Assembly: GCA_026416195.1 (NCBI GenBank)
Contig: JAOAFQ010000214.1
Span: forward strand, 1 to 44,947
Length of the DNA stretch: 44,947 nucleotides
Reading direction: 5' to 3'
Source of the DNA: Candidatus Aminicenantota bacterium
GTDB taxonomy: Bacteria; Acidobacteriota; Aminicenantia; Aminicenantales; CALLJL01
The notes beneath the pieces are model-generated. The model worked only from the letters and a program-made list of their open reading frames with translations. It ran no database searches and was not told where the DNA came from. Below, one piece after another: positions 42,235 to 44,947 of the stretch (position 1 is its first letter; every line of letters begins with the position of its first letter). Both the position numbers and the translations under genes were made by a program.

Positions 42235-44397
42235 ATGATTAATTTAAATTTATTTAAATCCAAGAAAAGTTATTTCCATACCCTTTCATTTACCTGGAAA
42301 AATACCTTATTTTCCTTATTACTCTTTGTTACCCCTTTTATTCTTTTATTAATTTTTCTAAATTTTAGTCTTGCTCGGATAATTAAACACCAGTCCTTCA
42401 ACCAGCTAGCCACCATCGTGGAAGAAAATACTAAGATTATTAATCTGGCCTTGAATGATAGGGAAATGGACTTTCGTTCTTATCGCCAGGTAGAAATCAC
42501 TTCTTTAAAAGAGCTGGATCAGCTAAGACCAACCCTGGAACAAATCATTCGCAGTAAGCCTTGGTATGATCTCTTTTTCATTTCTAACTTAGACGGCCTA
42601 ATAGTTTTTTCCACTGAGCCTAGTCTCTTTAATAAATCAGTGGCCTCTAGGCCTTATTTCTTAGCTTCCCGTCAAGGCCAGTTTTACAATTCAGGGATTT
42701 TTTATTCAGATTTACTTAACCGACCAACTCTGGTTTTGTCTCAACCTCTTCATAACCGTTTGGGGGAAATTATCGGGGTTTTAGCGGTTTGCCTTAATTT
42801 GCAATATTTTTATAATCTTCTTTTTGATTTAAGAATTGGCGAGACTTCAGAGCTCTTTTTGGTTAACGAGTCTGGTCTTCTTCTTTCCCCAACTAAACTA
42901 GGCGGTCGTCCCCTTTTAGATTATGGCTTCGACAAGAAGGAGGGCAACCCCCATCTAGGGGAAAAAGGAGTGGTGATACATATCGATTACCGAGGGCAAA
43001 AAGTCCTATGCGCCTATCAAAGGATTCCCAGGACAAACATGTTTCTTGTTTCTGAAGTTGATCTTAAAGAGGCTATCCTTCCTGTCAGACGAGCTAATCG
43101 AATTATTGTTTTTATTTTTATTATTTTCTTTTTTATTTTAGCCGGAATCTCTATTTTCCATTCTCAGCGAACTACCTCTCTTATCCACAAGCTGACGGAT
43201 AATCTCCGTCTCGCCTTAGACGAGGCTGAAAAGAAAAGCCAAGAACTCGATGCTCTCAACATCGAGCTGGCCAGAAAAGTCAAAGAGACTCAGTCGCTAG
43301 CTGAAGAGCTGCGATTATCGAAAGAATACATTCTTCAGCTCATCGACAGCCTCTCTCCTGGAGTAATTGGCTTAGATATCCAGGGACGGATTACCCATGT
43401 AAACCGTTCTTTCCGAGAAATATTTAATTTACCGGAGATAAGTATCGGAGAAAGCTTTTTTTATTCTATTCCCTGGTTCAACGACAAAGAACTCGAGCTA
43501 GCCTTTGAAAACACCATCTTAACAGGCAAACCTCAACAAATTGCTCGAAAAACTCTCACCAACTATCCTGAGGAATTTTTCCGTTTCTCCCTTTTCCCTA
43601 TTTTTAATGGTCAAAACCAGATTCAGGGAGTTAGTCTCTTAGTGGAAAATATTACTGAAAAAGAAAAATTGCAACAGAAACTGGCCGAATATGAAAAACT
43701 CTCAGCCCTAAGCCAATTGGCCTTAGGAGCAGCTCATGAAATCAATAATCCTCTTCAAGGAATTTCCTCTTACCTAGAAATGCTGGCTGAAAGGACTGAG
43801 GACGAAAAAGAAAAAGAAGAAATAAATTTAGTTCTTGAAAATGTCACCCGAATATCTGAAACCATTCGTGGTCTTCTTAACTTTGCCCGCCCCTCCCCTC
43901 CCCAATTTACTAAAATCAATCTAAATCTTTTGATTGAAGAAACTTTGTCTTTCCTCAGCCATCAACCTATTTTTCGAAAGGTCAAAATAACTAAAACTCT
44001 TGCTCCCTCTCTACCTTTAATTACGGCTGATTTAAATCAAATCAGGCAAGTTCTAACTAACATTTTCATCAATGCGGCTCAAGCCATGCCTGATGGCGGC
44101 GAGTTGAAAGTAGTAACATCAAAAATCAAATTCAGAGATTATGTCCAAATAGAAATTGCCGACACTGGCTGCGGCATACCGCCTGAAAATTTAAATAAGA
44201 TTTTTGATCCCTTTTTTACGACAAAAAAGAGTCAAGGCACTGGATTGGGCTTAAGTATAAGCCTTAGCTATATAAGAAATCACGGCGGTGAAATAAGCGT
44301 CCAGAGCACCGTCGGCCAAGGCACAACCTTTTCAATTATTCTGCCGATTAGACAAGCGGGGAGAGGAACTTTTCAAGAGGGAGAAATTATTTCATGA
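42235..44397 (+). CDS. dCache-PAS sensor histidine kinase (AtoS/ZraS type)
   Basis: Membrane kinase of 720 residues. In order: a cytoplasmic basic start; TM1 (about 25-48); an extracytoplasmic double-Cache sensor (about 50-285; WYDLFFISNLDGLIVFST, SRPYFLASRQGQFY, LVLSQPLHNRLGEIIGVLA); TM2 (about 287-307; IIVFIFIIFFFILAGISIF); a coiled coil (about 312-365); PAS (about 367-480); HisKA with H501 (LGAAHEINNPLQGIS); and HATPase with NIFINAAQAMPDGG, DTGCGIP and GTGLGLSIS. The active-site boxes are intact. The ligand is unknown; Cache domains usually bind small organic acids or amino acids. Its stop overlaps the response-regulator start by four bases. Confidence 0.92.
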   Translation: MINLNLFKSKKSYFHTLSFTWKNTLFSLLLFVTPFILLLIFLNFSLARIIKHQSFNQLATIVEENTKIINLALNDREMDFRSYRQVEITSLKELDQLRPTLEQIIRSKPWYDLFFISNLDGLIVFSTEPSLFNKSVASRPYFLASRQGQFYNSGIFYSDLLNRPTLVLSQPLHNRLGEIIGVLAVCLNLQYFYNLLFDLRIGETSELFLVNESGLLLSPTKLGGRPLLDYGFDKKEGNPHLGEKGVVIHIDYRGQKVLCAYQRIPRTNMFLVSEVDLKEAILPVRRANRIIVFIFIIFFFILAGISIFHSQRTTSLIHKLTDNLRLALDEAEKKSQELDALNIELARKVKETQSLAEELRLSKEYILQLIDSLSPGVIGLDIQGRITHVNRSFREIFNLPEISIGESFFYSIPWFNDKELELAFENTILTGKPQQIARKTLTNYPEEFFRFSLFPIFNGQNQIQGVSLLVENITEKEKLQQKLAEYEKLSALSQLALGAAHEINNPLQGISSYLEMLAERTEDEKEKEEINLVLENVTRISETIRGLLNFARPSPPQFTKINLNLLIEETLSFLSHQPIFRKVKITKTLAPSLPLITADLNQIRQVLTNIFINAAQAMPDGGELKVVTSKIKFRDYVQIEIADTGCGIPPENLNKIFDPFFTTKKSQGTGLGLSISLSYIRNHGGEISVQSTVGQGTTFSIILPIRQAGRGTFQEGEIIS

Positions 44398-44947
44398 ATA
44401 GAGCTACTATTCTAATCGTCGATGATGAAATTCTTACTTTGAATAATTTAAAAAAAATGTTAGAAAAGGAGGGCTATGAGATTCTTGTAGCTGATACTGG
44501 AGAAACTGCCCTAGAAATATTTGAAAAATTTAAGCCTCAATTAATTCTACTTGATCTAATGCTGCCCGGTATTTCGGGGATTGAAGTTTTAAAAAAAGTC
44601 AAGGAAAGTGGCAGCGAAAGCCTGGTAATCATGATGACGGCCTATGAAATTCTTGAAAGAGCTGTTGAGGCCATGAAGCTCGGAGCCTATGATTATCTGC
44701 TGAAACCTTTCAAATTGAACGATCTTCGAAATACAATCAACCGAGCTTTAGAAACTTTAAAATTGAGAATTCGAGTTTTAGATCATCTCGAGTCTGAAAA
44801 AGGACGATATTATTTTGGCCGGATAGTAGCCGAAAGTCAGAAAATGAAGGAAGTGGTGGCTTTGGCCAAAAGAATTGCTTCAGCTGATAAAACTACAGTC
44901 CTTCTTCTTGGAGAAAGTGGCACCGGTAAAGAGCTTCTAGCTAAGGC
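44394..44947 (+). CDS. Sigma-54-dependent response regulator (3' truncated by window)
   Basis: Partner of the dCache kinase; the frame runs off the window end. The ATG at 44394 overlaps the kinase stop (ATGA). The visible 184 residues comprise a full receiver (about 1-120; ILIVDDE, phospho-Asp in LILLDLMLPG, Lys in YLLKPF), a linker, and the start of an AAA+ domain with an intact Walker A LGESGTGKELLAKA. Unlike the NtrX-like regulator at 37533, this Walker A is canonical. The GAFTGA region lies outside the window, so sigma-54 activation cannot be checked here. Confidence 0.9.
   Translation, partial: MNRATILIVDDEILTLNNLKKMLEKEGYEILVADTGETALEIFEKFKPQLILLDLMLPGISGIEVLKKVKESGSESLVIMMTAYEILERAVEAMKLGAYDYLLKPFKLNDLRNTINRALETLKLRIRVLDHLESEKGRYYFGRIVAESQKMKEVVALAKRIASADKTTVLLLGESGTGKELLAK

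Overview
This window is an AT-rich, densely coded bacterial chromosome segment with about 45 protein genes, no tRNA or rRNA gene, and no mobile element or CRISPR array that I could see. The two-membrane biology is Gram-negative-like: a beta-barrel-like protein, lipoprotein signals, FtsEX and RodZ. Other pointers are a GWxTD-domain lipoprotein, NtrYX-type and AtoSC-type two-component systems, oxoacid:ferredoxin oxidoreductase, and rubredoxin, rubredoxin reductase and ferritin-like proteins. Together these suggest an anaerobic, possibly thermophilic member of candidate phylum Aminicenantes or a related Acidobacteriota-side lineage. The taxonomy is inference from gene content only.

Layout. Positions 1-4960 (+) hold purL (5' end outside the window), a secreted beta-barrel-like protein, purN and tyrS. 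Positions 4998-6530 (-) hold a double-length flavin-dependent thymidylate synthase, divergent from a GWxTD lipoprotein and the first of three ferritin-like genes (6637-8312, +). Positions 8352-10236 (-) are archease and RtcB, and 10344-13277 (-) is a large PAS/GAF/HD-GYP sensor. Positions 13467-13934 (+) encode a YkgJ-type cysteine-cluster protein. From 14019 to 24120 a long minus-strand run reads, in transcription order: korA-korB, then NFU, a NifS/IscS-like protein, IscU with a zinc-ribbon tail, TusA, NadA, a second ferritin-like protein, endonuclease III, an AmmeMemoRadiSam radical SAM enzyme and PncB. Positions 24231-30117 (-) carry mutM, ferritin 3-rubredoxin-rubredoxin reductase, purA, a desulforedoxin-like ribbon protein and an MBL hydrolase. 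Positions 30179-33794 (+) hold two small membrane proteins, gatB, ftsE and ftsX, with endonuclease V opposite. Positions 34555-40186 (+) look like one operon: RodZ-like protein, NtrY-like kinase, NtrX-like regulator, RecO and a CHC2-type zinc protein. Positions 40196-42162 (-) hold a UbiA-family prenyltransferase and a DUF362 protein. The window closes with a dCache histidine kinase and a truncated sigma-54 response regulator (42235-44947, +).

How the genes work together. The central minus-strand block is an iron-sulfur and redox module. Fe-S biogenesis genes lie beside Fe-S clients (NadA, Nth, radical SAM, KorAB), and iron/oxygen-protection proteins are spread around them.

The most striking observation is that the NifS/IscS-like protein keeps its mobile catalytic cysteine. 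It has Gln at the PLP-lysine position, Ala at the usual PLP-contacting Gln, and Val at the usual substrate-carboxylate Arg. It is probably not a conventional desulfurase, yet it is translationally coupled to an IscU carrying an extra double zinc ribbon and to a TusA sulfur carrier. Other oddities are an ftsX with no ATG, GTG or TTG start able to give a full protein, a tandem ThyX with complementary motif decay, an NtrX-like regulator lacking GAFTGA and the sensor-II arginine, and several -10 boxes so close to start codons that leaderless transcripts are likely.
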